NCBI RefSeq assembly: GCF_002295065.1
Contig: NZ_NSGG01000010.1
Coordinates: forward strand, 165,433 to 229,432
Source: Mesorhizobium sp. WSM3859
Lineage (GTDB): Bacteria; Pseudomonadota; Alphaproteobacteria; Rhizobiales; Rhizobiaceae
Reading direction: 5' to 3'
DNA length: 64,000 nt
Shown here: piece after piece, positions 1-8,308 of the stretch
Layout: each line of letters opens with the position of its first letter
Position numbering within the stretch: position 1 is the first letter of the stretch
Position numbers and translations under genes: made by a program
The notes under the pieces: generated by a model
What the model saw: only the letters and a program-made list of their open reading frames with translations
Told to the model about the DNA's origin: nothing
The model's database searches: none

Positions 1-404
1 TTTTGTCGGGCGATGTCGATGCGGGGCAGCCGGCAACCCTCGATCGTCTCGGTGGCTTCGTCCTGCAGCCGCGCCATAGCGGTCGGCTCGACCAGCCGAA
101 CGACAAGGTCGATCACGGCGGCCGGCTCGAAGGCCAACGGCCGCGGCCCGATGCCGTGCACCTCGCAAAGGCCGGCGATGGTTGGCGGCACGCGGCACAC
201 CAGCCGGCCGCCACGCGCGGTGGCGAACAGCTGGTCGTCGCCGACCAGACGGGAAAACATTCCGCTGGCGCGGCAATGATCGATCAGCGCAAGCGCCAGC
301 GTCGTCTTGCCGGTGCCCGACGGCCCGGTGATCAGCACGCCGCGCTCGCCGATCAGGAGGGCCGTCCCATGGATGTTCCGAGGCTTCGCAGCAGTGTCTG
401 GCAT
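1..404 (-). CDS. hprK: HPr kinase/phosphorylase, short alphaproteobacterial form (3' end cut by window edge)
   Basis: The reverse strand reads from an ATG at 404 to the window edge, giving 134 residues without a stop. The P-loop GPSGTGKT lies at about residues 27-34, followed by a GDD segment (VGDDQLF) typical of HprK. The protein begins almost directly at the kinase domain, as in rhizobia, which lack the N-terminal domain of Firmicute HprK. It would phosphorylate HPr of the nitrogen-type PTS in the cytoplasm. It starts 13 bases after the chvG stop, so it is probably the third gene of a chvI-chvG-hprK operon. The C-terminal end is missing. Confidence 0.88.
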   Translation of the reverse strand, partial: MPDTAAKPRNIHGTALLIGERGVLITGPSGTGKTTLALALIDHCRASGMFSRLVGDDQLFATARGGRLVCRVPPTIAGLCEVHGIGPRPLAFEPAAVIDLVVRLVEPTAMARLQDEATETIEGCRLPRIDIARQ

Positions 405-417
405 GTTCGGCCTGGCG

Positions 418-2202
418 TCAGCCTTCCGCCGGCAGCGTCACCACGAAGCGCGCGCCCTTGATCTCGCCGGGCTTGGTGCCGGGGATGTTCTCGGCCGTCA
501 GCGTACCGCCATGCGCCTCGACGATCTGGCGGCTGATCGACAGCCCGAGGCCGGAGTTCTGGCCGAACGCCTCGCCGGCCGGCCGGTCTGTGTAGAAGCG
601 CTCGAAGATGCGGTCGATGTTCTCGGCCCGGATACCCGGGCCGTTGTCGTCGACGGTGACAATGTTGAACTTGCCGGCGCGCGCCAATGAGATCGCTATG
701 TGGCCGTGCTCGTCGGGCACGAAGGAGCGTGCGTTCTCGATCAGGTTGGTGATGACCTGGCCGATCCTCAGATCATGGCCGACGACGAAATAGCCCTTGG
801 CGCCGGCCGGCAGCTTGGCGACCTTGAGCTCGATCTCGACGGCCTTCTTGTTGCGCGTGGTCTCGCGCGAGACCGCGACCAGATCGGTGATGAACTTCTT
901 CAGGTCCACGGTTCCGGCGTCCTCACGCGCGAGCTCCGCATCGAGACGGGAGGCGTCGGAGATGTCGGTGATCAGCCGGTCGAGCCGCTTCACGTCGTGC
1001 TGGATTATCTCCATCAGACGCGCGCGAGACGTGTCGTTCTTCGCCAAGGGCAGTGTCTCGACGGCGCTGCGCAGCGATGTCAGCGGGTTCTTCAATTCGT
1101 GCGAGACGTCGGCGGCAAAGCTTTCGATCGCCTCGATGCGCGCGTAAAGCGCATTCGTCATGTCGCGCACGGCGATGGACAAATTGCCGATCTCGTCCTG
1201 CCGGTCGGAAAAGTCCGGAATTTCCTCGCGGTTCTTGACACCGCGCCGCACCCTGACGGCCGCGGCCGAAAGCCGCCGCAGCGGGTTGGCAATGGTCGAC
1301 GCCAGAAGCATCGACAGGATCGCGGTGACCAGCGCCGCGACACCGAACACGCGCAGGATCGCCTTGCGCTCCGCCGCGACGATCTTGTCTATGTCGCCGC
1401 CCTCGGTGGACAGCATCAAGACGCCCAGCACGGCGCGAAAACGCTGGATCGGCACCGCGACGGAGACGATCTGCTCGCCCTGCTCGCTCACCCGCACGAT
1501 GGTAGAAGGGCTGCCGGTCAGCGCCTTGACCACCTCCGGAAAGGCCGCGCCATTGCCGCCGGGCTGCTCGTGATAGACAGGCAGGTCCTTGTTGCGGAAG
1601 AAGTCGAAGATGAACTTCTCGACCCGCTCCACGAGGCCGGGCTGTTCGTCGTCGACGGGCGGCAGGTCGTAGCGCAGGATCTGGCCGCGCGAATAAAGAT
1701 GCCGGGAATCGAGCAGGAGGTTCGCGTCGCGGTCATAGATGCGGGCGCGGGTGCGCGTCGGCGAAATCAGTCGTCTCAGCACCGGCGCGACGCGCTCGGG
1801 GTTGATCGGGAAGTCCAGATTGTCGAGCTGGTCCGATCCCGGCCCCAGGCTCTCGCCGGCCTGCAGCTCGAGCAGCTTTTCCGGGTCGATGCTGATCGAA
1901 TCGGTTTCCACCGTCGCCGAGGCGGCGATCGCGCCGGCGATGATTTCGCCCTGCGTCATCAGGCTCTCGACGCGGGCGTCGATCAGGCCGTCGCGGAAGG
2001 TGTTGAGGTAGAGGATGCCGGTGACCAGCACGGCAAGGCCGGCCAGGTTGAGGAACAGGATGCGCCGCGTCAGGCTGGAGAAGATGTGATGGCCGAGAAA
2101 CCGGCGCATCGGCACCGTGATTCTCGACACGAAGGCGGGCACGATCCGCGGCGGACGCCTAGCCGCGCCCGCCCGTCTGCCTCGCTCTACTTCCACTGCC
2201 AT
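418..2202 (-). CDS. chvG: Sensor histidine kinase ChvG (ExoS family)
   Basis: This 594-residue inner-membrane sensor has a first membrane segment near residues 47-67, a periplasmic sensor region, a second segment near 285-303, a HAMP linker, and a dimerisation domain with the phospho-accepting histidine in SHELKNP (His368). The ATPase domain has an NLIENA N-box, DNGPGI and GLGLSI. ChvG/ExoS of Agrobacterium and Sinorhizobium responds to acid and host signals and phosphorylates ChvI; the role here is inferred from family and context. It lies downstream of chvI, separated by a 152-bp gap that holds a large inverted repeat. Confidence 0.95.
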   Translation of the reverse strand: MAVEVERGRRAGAARRPPRIVPAFVSRITVPMRRFLGHHIFSSLTRRILFLNLAGLAVLVTGILYLNTFRDGLIDARVESLMTQGEIIAGAIAASATVETDSISIDPEKLLELQAGESLGPGSDQLDNLDFPINPERVAPVLRRLISPTRTRARIYDRDANLLLDSRHLYSRGQILRYDLPPVDDEQPGLVERVEKFIFDFFRNKDLPVYHEQPGGNGAAFPEVVKALTGSPSTIVRVSEQGEQIVSVAVPIQRFRAVLGVLMLSTEGGDIDKIVAAERKAILRVFGVAALVTAILSMLLASTIANPLRRLSAAAVRVRRGVKNREEIPDFSDRQDEIGNLSIAVRDMTNALYARIEAIESFAADVSHELKNPLTSLRSAVETLPLAKNDTSRARLMEIIQHDVKRLDRLITDISDASRLDAELAREDAGTVDLKKFITDLVAVSRETTRNKKAVEIELKVAKLPAGAKGYFVVGHDLRIGQVITNLIENARSFVPDEHGHIAISLARAGKFNIVTVDDNGPGIRAENIDRIFERFYTDRPAGEAFGQNSGLGLSISRQIVEAHGGTLTAENIPGTKPGEIKGARFVVTLPAEG

Positions 2203-2229
2203 CGAATAGCAGGCCCTGGTTAATTAGTG

Positions 2230-2348
2230 AGTGGTGAGTAGGCAGTAGGGAATAGAGAAGTGGCTGGCCGGGACCGCGGCTGCCGTAACCGGCCGCTCGC
2301 ACTATTCAAGACTGACTACCGACTATTCCCTACTGCCTACTCACTACT
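2230..2348. repeat. Inverted repeat between chvI and chvG
   Basis: Arms of 26 bp at 2230-2255 and 2323-2348 are reverse complements at 25 of 26 positions, with 67 bp between them. The arms are built from TAGGCAGTAGGGAATAG-like sequence, much less GC-rich than the flanking genes. In the chvI-chvG transcript it could form a long stem-loop that separates expression of regulator and sensor, or it may be a small mobile repeat. Confidence 0.8.
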
Positions 2349-2354
2349 GCCTAT

Positions 2355-3056
2355 TCATGCCTCGCGGAACCGGTACCCGACTCCGTAAAGGGTTTCGATC
2401 ATCTCGAAGTCGTCGTCGACGGCCTTGAACTTCTTGCGCAGCCGCTTGATGTGGCTGTCGATGGTGCGGTCGTCGACATAGACCTGCTCATCATAGGCCG
2501 AATCCATCAGCGCATCACGGCTTTTCACCACGCCGGGGCGCTGCGCCAGCGAATGCAGGATGAGGAATTCGGTCACCGTCAGCGTCACCGGCTCGCCCTT
2601 CCAGGTGCAGGTATGGCGTTCCTGGTCCATTACCAGCTGGCCGCGTTCGAGCGAGCGGGCCTGCTGGGCGGGCGCCTTGGCCGCCGCCTCGCGGGCACTG
2701 GTCCGGCGCAGCACCGCCCGCACGCGCTCGACCAGGAGCCGCTGCGAGAAGGGTTTGCGGATGAAGTCGTCGGCGCCCATCTTGAGGCCGAACAATTCGT
2801 CGATCTCGTCGTCCTTCGACGTCAGGAAGATGACCGGCAGGTCGGATTTCTGCCGCATGCGGCGCAACAGTTCCATGCCGTCCATGCGCGGCATCTTGAT
2901 GTCGAGGATGGCGAGGTTCGGCGGCCGCGCCGCCAGGCCCTCCAGCGCCGACGCTCCGTCGGTGTAGGTTTCGACCCGATAGCCCTCGGACTCGAGCGCG
3001 ATCGACACCGAGGTCAGAATGTTGCGGTCGTCGTCGACAAGCGCGATTGTTGCCAT
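2355..3056 (-). CDS. chvI: Response regulator ChvI (OmpR/PhoB class)
   Basis: The protein has 233 residues from the ATG at 3056, which opens MATIALVDDD like other ChvI proteins and has GAGGGAG about 10 nt upstream. Longer in-frame starts (3074, 3128) would add residues the family lacks. The receiver domain contains the acidic pair DD, the phospho-acceptor in LDIKMPRMDG and a conserved Lys in RKPFS. The C-terminal winged helix ends at GVGYRFREA. It is the partner of ChvG and a likely activator of envelope and symbiosis genes. Confidence 0.95.
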   Translation of the reverse strand: MATIALVDDDRNILTSVSIALESEGYRVETYTDGASALEGLAARPPNLAILDIKMPRMDGMELLRRMRQKSDLPVIFLTSKDDEIDELFGLKMGADDFIRKPFSQRLLVERVRAVLRRTSAREAAAKAPAQQARSLERGQLVMDQERHTCTWKGEPVTLTVTEFLILHSLAQRPGVVKSRDALMDSAYDEQVYVDDRTIDSHIKRLRKKFKAVDDDFEMIETLYGVGYRFREA

Positions 3057-3397
3057 TTCAAGCGGCTCCCTCATGAGCTGTCCCTTCTGTCGTCGAGAAG
3101 GGGCTTTTGCAGGACAAATTGGGTACAAAATGTGGCACGGGCCCTGTCCGAAGTCACGGGCGGCCTGCCGCTACACACCATCGCACCTATATCGGGATTG
3201 GACGATTGAAGTCTGCCAATCCTTTGTGCAACCTCCGTGATTTTTTGCACATATAAACGATTTAAACAACTTTCAAATTTTTTAAATCGATTAATGATTT
3301 GATATCATTCGGCTTTTCTGGTTCTGAACCTGACAGCCCCGGCGCGGGCTGCGGGAAATCACCCGTCACATGCGGCCAAATCCAGAGAGGAAATTTG
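3057..3397. promoter_or_regulatory. AT-rich divergent control region between chvI and pckA
   Basis: The 341 bases hold no convincing gene. The stretch 3240-3315 is strikingly AT-rich and contains an inverted repeat, CGATTTAAA at 3258-3266 and TTTAAATCG at 3281-3289, overlapped by a second pair, AAATC at 3284-3288 and GATTT at 3296-3300. Position suggests promoter and operator elements for pckA; the binding protein is unknown. Confidence 0.45.
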
Positions 3398-5008
3398 ATG
3401 TCGGAAGCCGGCAAACGCAACCCCGACTGCGCTATTGACGCGATCGGTCTGAAGACCACGGGCGTGGTGCGCTACAATTTCGGCGCGGCCGAACTCTACG
3501 AGGAAGCGATCCGGCGCTGCGAGGCAAGGCTGACCGCGCAGGGCGCGCTGGTCGCCGAGACCGGCCAGCACACCGGGCGTTCGCCGAAGGACAAATTCGT
3601 TGTCCGCGACGAGGCGACTGAACCGCATATCTGGTGGGACAACAACAAGGCGATCTCGCCCGCCCAGTTCGAGGCGCTGTTTGCCGATTTCCGTGCCCAT
3701 GCGGCGGACAAGGATCTCTATGTCCAGGACCTGGTTGGCGGCGCAGACGCCGACCTCAAGCTGCCGACCCGGGTCATCACCGAATACGCCTGGCACTCGC
3801 TTTTCATCCGCAACCTGCTGATCCGCCCGCAAGCCGCCGAAGTCGAGCGCTTCCTCCCCGACATGACGATCATCGACCTGCCGTCCTTTCGCGCCGATCC
3901 GGCGCGTCATGGCACCCGCGCCGAAACGGTGATCGCGGTCGATCTGATCCGCAAGATCGTGCTGATCGGCGGCACGTCCTATGCCGGCGAGATGAAGAAG
4001 TCGGTGTTCACCATGCTGAACTACCTGCTGCCGGAAAAGAGCGTGATGCCCATGCACTGCTCCGCCAATGAAGGCCCGGCCGGCGACGCGGCCGTCTTCT
4101 TCGGCCTGTCCGGCACCGGCAAGACGACCCTTTCCGCGGATCCGTCGCGCACGCTAATCGGCGACGACGAGCATGGCTGGGGTCCGCACGGCATCTTCAA
4201 TTTCGAGGGCGGCTGCTACGCCAAGACCATCAGGCTGTCGGCCGAGGCCGAGCCGGAAATCTTCGCCACCACGCAGCGCTTCGGCACGGTGCTGGAGAAT
4301 GTCGTGCTCGATGCCGGCCGCGTGCCGGATTTCAACGATGGCAGCCTCACTGAGAACACGCGCTGCGCCTATCCGCTGGACTTCATCCCCAACGCCTCGA
4401 AGACCGGCCGCGCCGGCCATCCGAAGAACATCATCATGCTGACCGCCGACGCTTTCGGCGTGATGCCGCCGATCGCGAAATTGACCCCGGCGCAGGCGAT
4501 GTATCACTTCCTTTCCGGTTACACCGCCAAGGTCGCCGGCACGGAAAAGGGCGTCACTGAGCCGGAAGCGACCTTCTCGACCTGCTTCGGCGCGCCCTTC
4601 ATGCCGCGCCATCCCTCGGAATACGGCAATCTGCTGCGCGAGCTGATCGCCGAGCACAAGGTCGATTGCTGGCTGGTCAACACCGGCTGGACCGGCGGCG
4701 CCTACGGCACCGGCCGTCGCATGCCGATCAAGGTGACGCGCGCTCTTCTGGGCGCCGCGCTCGACGGTTCCTTGAAGTCGGCCGAGTTCCGCACGGACGC
4801 CAATTTCGGCTTCGAGGTGCCGGTGGCGGTTCCGGGCGTCGACGGCGCCATCCTCGACCCGCGCTCGACCTGGGCCGACAAGGCGGCTTATGACCGCCAG
4901 GCGGCAAAGCTGGTCGGCATGTTCGCGGTCAATTTCGAGAAGTTCGAGAAGCATGTCGATGCAACGGTCATGGGCGCGGCTCCTCGCCTGCAGGAAGCGG
5001 CCGAATAA
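3398..5008 (+). CDS. pckA: Phosphoenolpyruvate carboxykinase (ATP)
   Basis: The 536-residue cytosolic enzyme converts oxaloacetate and ATP to PEP, CO2 and ADP, the first step of gluconeogenesis from dicarboxylates. The PCK nucleotide loop GLSGTGKTTLS is at residues 236-246, and RSPKDKFVV and the NTGWTGG segment are also family landmarks. The start MSEAGKRNPD at 3398 has GAGAGG about 8 nt upstream; an earlier in-frame start at 3299 would sit inside the AT-rich promoter region. The gene is divergent from chvI, a conserved rhizobial arrangement, and is followed by a strong terminator. Confidence 0.97.
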   Translation: MSEAGKRNPDCAIDAIGLKTTGVVRYNFGAAELYEEAIRRCEARLTAQGALVAETGQHTGRSPKDKFVVRDEATEPHIWWDNNKAISPAQFEALFADFRAHAADKDLYVQDLVGGADADLKLPTRVITEYAWHSLFIRNLLIRPQAAEVERFLPDMTIIDLPSFRADPARHGTRAETVIAVDLIRKIVLIGGTSYAGEMKKSVFTMLNYLLPEKSVMPMHCSANEGPAGDAAVFFGLSGTGKTTLSADPSRTLIGDDEHGWGPHGIFNFEGGCYAKTIRLSAEAEPEIFATTQRFGTVLENVVLDAGRVPDFNDGSLTENTRCAYPLDFIPNASKTGRAGHPKNIIMLTADAFGVMPPIAKLTPAQAMYHFLSGYTAKVAGTEKGVTEPEATFSTCFGAPFMPRHPSEYGNLLRELIAEHKVDCWLVNTGWTGGAYGTGRRMPIKVTRALLGAALDGSLKSAEFRTDANFGFEVPVAVPGVDGAILDPRSTWADKAAYDRQAAKLVGMFAVNFEKFEKHVDATVMGAAPRLQEAAE

Positions 5009-5030
5009 TCGCAGGCATCTTTCTTCCCAG

Positions 5031-5060
5031 GGCTCGGCTTGCGCCGGGCCTTTTCTTTTT
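5031..5060 (+). terminator. Rho-independent terminator after pckA
   Basis: GGCTCGGC (5031-5038) pairs with GCCGGGCC (5043-5050), with one G-U, around a 4-nt loop. It is followed by TTTTCTTTTT at 5051-5060. Confidence 0.85.
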
Positions 5061-5086
5061 GCGGCCGTCGCGTCATGAGTGCGTGC

Positions 5087-5524
5087 ATGGCGAGCGACGA
5101 CGACATCATTATCTCAGGCGAAGCGGTTATCCGTCCGGGCGACCTGCACGAGGATTTCATCCGATCCTCCGGTCCGGGCGGCCAGAACGTCAACAAGGTG
5201 GCCACCGCCGTGCAGTTGCGCTTCGACGCGGCGAACGCTTCGGGCCTTAGCGAGCGGGTCCGCGCCCGCGCGATCAAGCTTGCCGGCCAGCGCGCCACCA
5301 AGGACGGCGTCATCGTCATCGAGGCCGGCCGGTTCCGCACCCAGGAGCAGAACCGCGCCGACGCGCGGGCGCGCCTGACCGCGCTGGTCGCCAAGGCGGC
5401 CGAGCCGCCACCGCCACCGCGCAAGAAGACCAGGCCGTCCAAAGGCGCCGTGGAGCGCCGCCTCAAGAGCAAGGCAGGCCGGTCGACGGTGAAGAAGCTG
5501 CGGGGTCGGGTCGACAGCGACTGA
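5087..5524 (+). CDS. arfB: Ribosome-rescue peptidyl-tRNA hydrolase ArfB (YaeJ/ICT1 family)
   Basis: The 145-residue release-factor-like protein has the catalytic GGQ in SSGPGGQNVNK near residue 27 and a long basic C-terminal tail rich in Lys and Arg (KKTRPSKG, KLRGR) that in this family inserts into the empty mRNA channel of stalled ribosomes. It lacks the codon-recognition domains of RF1/RF2. Start MASDDD at 5087 matches family length; 5075 is also possible and neither has a clear SD. It begins just after the pckA terminator, so it probably has its own promoter. Confidence 0.88.
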   Translation: MASDDDIIISGEAVIRPGDLHEDFIRSSGPGGQNVNKVATAVQLRFDAANASGLSERVRARAIKLAGQRATKDGVIVIEAGRFRTQEQNRADARARLTALVAKAAEPPPPPRKKTRPSKGAVERRLKSKAGRSTVKKLRGRVDSD

Positions 5525-5614
5525 GAACAGCATGCCGGAAGCGAGCGGCCGTTTTCGGGTCGCGGAACTGTTCCTTCGGTGGCATGCTCTCGGGCCAATT
5601 GATCGGATCGATCC

Positions 5615-6271
5615 ATGCTCGTTCTGCCCAAAGGCGTCCGCCATATGCCGGGCTACATTGCTCGCCCCGCCCAGGAAGCGCTGGTCGAGGAAATAAGGCG
5701 CGTCGTGCAGGCGGCGCCCCTCTACGTGGCCGCCATGCCGCGCACCGGCAAGGAGATGAGCGTGCGCATGACCAATTGCGGCGCGCTCGGCTGGGTGACC
5801 GACAAGGAGCGCGGCTATCGCTACCAGCCGACGCATCCGGTGACGGGCGAGCCTTGGCCGCCGATCCCCGAGGCGCTACTGCAATTGTGGCGCGAGGTCG
5901 CGGCCTACCCGCATCCGCCCGAGGCCTGCCTTGTCAACTTCTATGCGGCGGATGCCAAAATGGGCCTGCACCAGGACCGCGACGAGCAGGATTTTGACGC
6001 ACCCGTTGTGTCGGTCTCGCTGGGCGACGACTGCCTGTTCCGGGTCGGCCAGAGCACGCGGGAAGGCGGCACCAAATCGTTCAGGCTGAAGAGCGGCGAC
6101 GTTGTCGTGCTCGGCGGAGAGGGGCGCCTCGCCTTCCATGGCGTCGACCGCATCTATCCCGCGACATCGGCCCTCCTGAAGAATGGCGGCCGCATCAATC
6201 TGACTCTGCGGCGGGTCACGATGCCGGCGGAGGCTGTTCAGCCTGCCGAGGGCCGATCGGGCCTTGCATAG
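5615..6271 (+). CDS. alkB: AlkB-type Fe(II)/2-oxoglutarate DNA repair dioxygenase
   Basis: The 218-residue protein carries all AlkB active-site landmarks: HQD (His119, Asp121) and His175 for iron, and RINLTLR (Arg193-Arg199) for 2-oxoglutarate. The substrate-lid region and the LVNFYAAD segment also fit. It oxidatively removes methyl groups such as 1-methyladenine and 3-methylcytosine. It is preceded by a 90-bp gap and its last 34 bp overlap the 3' end of the convergent membrane transferase gene. Confidence 0.9.
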   Translation: MLVLPKGVRHMPGYIARPAQEALVEEIRRVVQAAPLYVAAMPRTGKEMSVRMTNCGALGWVTDKERGYRYQPTHPVTGEPWPPIPEALLQLWREVAAYPHPPEACLVNFYAADAKMGLHQDRDEQDFDAPVVSVSLGDDCLFRVGQSTREGGTKSFRLKSGDVVVLGGEGRLAFHGVDRIYPATSALLKNGGRINLTLRRVTMPAEAVQPAEGRSGLA

Positions 6272-7824
6272 TCGTTGCGCAGATAGATACGCAGGCGGCC
6301 TCGTTCGAAGAGCACGCGATAGCCGGCCAGGAAGCGATCGAAGCCGAAACGCTCGATCAACCGGTGTGTCCAGGGGCCGTCGTCCTTCTTGAAGATGATG
6401 AGATCCGGACGGAGGCGGTCGAACGCCTGGCGCTTTTCTTCGGCGTAGCGCGTCATGATCGCCTCGTAACGCGCCGCGCTGGCAGTGTCGCCGCTGCGGG
6501 TGGCTTGCACGTAGAGCGTCGTTGCATCTTGCCCGACCCAATCGTTGGCTCCGGCTGAAACATATCGCCCCCCGATCATGCGGCTCAGCGGATGTGCCGT
6601 ATCCAGATCCGGACTGATGGTGGCGACGGTTGGTTCGAACACAGCCGCGCGAATGGTGTTCACCAATGCGCTGTCCGGCTTTTGCGTGACCCAGTTCAAG
6701 ACAAACGCGGTCATGATCGCAAGCGACAGCAGTGCCGGCGGCGGATACGCCAGATAGGAGAGCAGTCCCGCCGATTGGCGTTTCATCCGTGGCAGGGCAA
6801 GCAGGCAGAGATTGGCCGCGACAGCCAGCGAAAGCGCGGGATAAGCGTGATAGGGCCAGCCCTTGGCTTGATAGAAGAGCGGCACCAGGGCCGCCGCCGA
6901 TGCCGCCAGCGTTACGGCGGCCAGTTCCGGGAACCGGCCGACCGGCCAGCACCACAACGCGAGGAACCCCATGAAAAGCCAGGCGCAGCCGTAATAGGCC
7001 ATGACATGCGCGGAGACGCTGCTTTTCGCGTAAAGCTCCACCAGCAGCGGGTAAACGTCGCGCAGGAATTCCGGATAGACGAGGAGGACGGCGACCAGAT
7101 AGGCGACGCAAATGCCGCCGATGACCCAGTGCTCCAGCGCGAAGATCGGTTTCAGGCTGCGCCGATGCGCAGCGACAACCAAGGCCGAGGCCAGCACCAT
7201 CACCGCATAGTAGGGCTTGACCAGCAGCAAGACGCTTCCGCAAAGGCCGGCAGAAGCCGCTATGGCGGCGCCCGGCTTGGCCTCGGCGTCCTTGCGCGCC
7301 CGCCAGGCATGAAGCGCCAGCAAAGGCATGAAAAGCGCGACGCCGAGGTGCTCGCGCTGGCTGAAGACGTTGCCGGGGAAGATCACCAGCACTGCGTAAA
7401 AGGCCGGTCCGAGAGCGGACAGGCTGGCCCTCTCGGGAAATCCCGCTCGTCTGACGATCGCGCCGGAAAACCAGACACCGGTCAGCGCAATGAGGTAAGT
7501 CCAGGCTTGGATAAGCATTTCCGGCGCCAGGCCGAGGATCCTGGCTATGGCCACCGGCGGCAGATAGAGCCATACGCTGAAGGGAGGATTGACCTCGCGC
7601 ACCTGCGTATAGAGCCGCTCGCCCGAAAGCACGCGCTCGCAGATGATGATCAGCCAACTCGTGTCGGGGATCGTTCCCCAGCGCACCTGCCATAGGACAG
7701 CGATGGCCAGGAGAATGACAAAAGTGGCGACAGACCCGACATGGTGCGTTCGCGCGGACAGGAGGGAGACCCCCGCCATGGCATCGTCCGGCGTTGCAGT
7801 CGCGACCTGTTCCGACATGCTCAT
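6238..7824 (-). CDS. Polytopic membrane protein, probable lipid-linked sugar glycosyltransferase
   Basis: The 528-residue protein has about ten hydrophobic segments (for example VATFVILLAIAVLW near residues 31-44) and a soluble C-terminus. The loop EVNPPFSVWLYLPP resembles the acidic first loop of GT-C enzymes. It starts at ATG 7824, overlapping the gtrA-like stop by ATGA; a longer reading of the frame to 8238 runs through gtrA and is artefactual. Third gene of a GT2-GtrA-GT operon, as in O-antigen glucosylation clusters, where the third protein is the serotype-specific transferase. The acceptor is unknown. Confidence 0.7.
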   Translation of the reverse strand: MSMSEQVATATPDDAMAGVSLLSARTHHVGSVATFVILLAIAVLWQVRWGTIPDTSWLIIICERVLSGERLYTQVREVNPPFSVWLYLPPVAIARILGLAPEMLIQAWTYLIALTGVWFSGAIVRRAGFPERASLSALGPAFYAVLVIFPGNVFSQREHLGVALFMPLLALHAWRARKDAEAKPGAAIAASAGLCGSVLLLVKPYYAVMVLASALVVAAHRRSLKPIFALEHWVIGGICVAYLVAVLLVYPEFLRDVYPLLVELYAKSSVSAHVMAYYGCAWLFMGFLALWCWPVGRFPELAAVTLAASAAALVPLFYQAKGWPYHAYPALSLAVAANLCLLALPRMKRQSAGLLSYLAYPPPALLSLAIMTAFVLNWVTQKPDSALVNTIRAAVFEPTVATISPDLDTAHPLSRMIGGRYVSAGANDWVGQDATTLYVQATRSGDTASAARYEAIMTRYAEEKRQAFDRLRPDLIIFKKDDGPWTHRLIERFGFDRFLAGYRVLFERGRLRIYLRNDYARPDRPSAG

Positions 7825-8306
7825 GGGCTGGCCGCCACGAAAACGAATTTCCGAAGCAACACGAAATTCAGCGCCGGCACCAGGATCGAGGACAGCGCCA
7901 CCGGTACCGAGGGCGAAAGCCCGGCAACATCGGTGAGTACTGCGGCGAGCGCCAGCGAGAACAGGAACCCGATGGCGGTGGCCACGGCGAAGCGCGGGAT
8001 CTCGAAGCCGACCGCGCCATCCGACATGAATGTCACGAAACGATGCCCGCAATAGGAAAACACGGCGCCGGCGCCGTAGCCCGCCATCGAGGCAATCGTC
8101 ACCGGTATGCCGAGGCTGTGTCGGTCCGAAAGCGCCAGCGTGAGCACCGCATAGATCAATGTCGACACGCCGCCGATCGCAGCGAATCGCAGGATGCGGG
8201 CGGACTCCGAATGGCCCATGGCCCAGGCGATGAACCAACCACCCGCGAACGGCATATCGTCGGCCCTGTCAAGGATCGCTTCGGGGTCGGTCGCAGGTTG
8301 CCGCAC
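7821..8306 (-). CDS. GtrA-family membrane protein (putative polyprenyl-linked sugar flippase)
   Basis: The 161-residue protein has four hydrophobic segments in the GtrA pattern (ILRFAAIGGVSTLIY, the second near MAGYGAGAVFSY, then two C-terminal). FAAIGGVST and the closing NFVLLRKFVF are typical. The start is GTG at 8306, two bases after the GT2 stop, and the stop overlaps the next start by 4 bp, so translation is probably coupled. GtrA proteins are thought to flip undecaprenyl-phosphate-glucose across the inner membrane. Confidence 0.82.
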   Translation of the reverse strand: MRQPATDPEAILDRADDMPFAGGWFIAWAMGHSESARILRFAAIGGVSTLIYAVLTLALSDRHSLGIPVTIASMAGYGAGAVFSYCGHRFVTFMSDGAVGFEIPRFAVATAIGFLFSLALAAVLTDVAGLSPSVPVALSSILVPALNFVLLRKFVFVAASP

Positions 8307-8308
8307 GG

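Noticed and set aside
700..2223. 507-residue open frame on the plus strand opposite chvG
   Set aside because: It is antisense to a clearly conserved kinase, shows no domain, and has a composition typical of shadow frames in high-GC DNA.
6238..8238. 666-residue reading that would extend the membrane transferase through gtrA
   Set aside because: The extra N-terminus is in the wrong frame of gtrA; the ATGA overlap at 7824 marks the true start.
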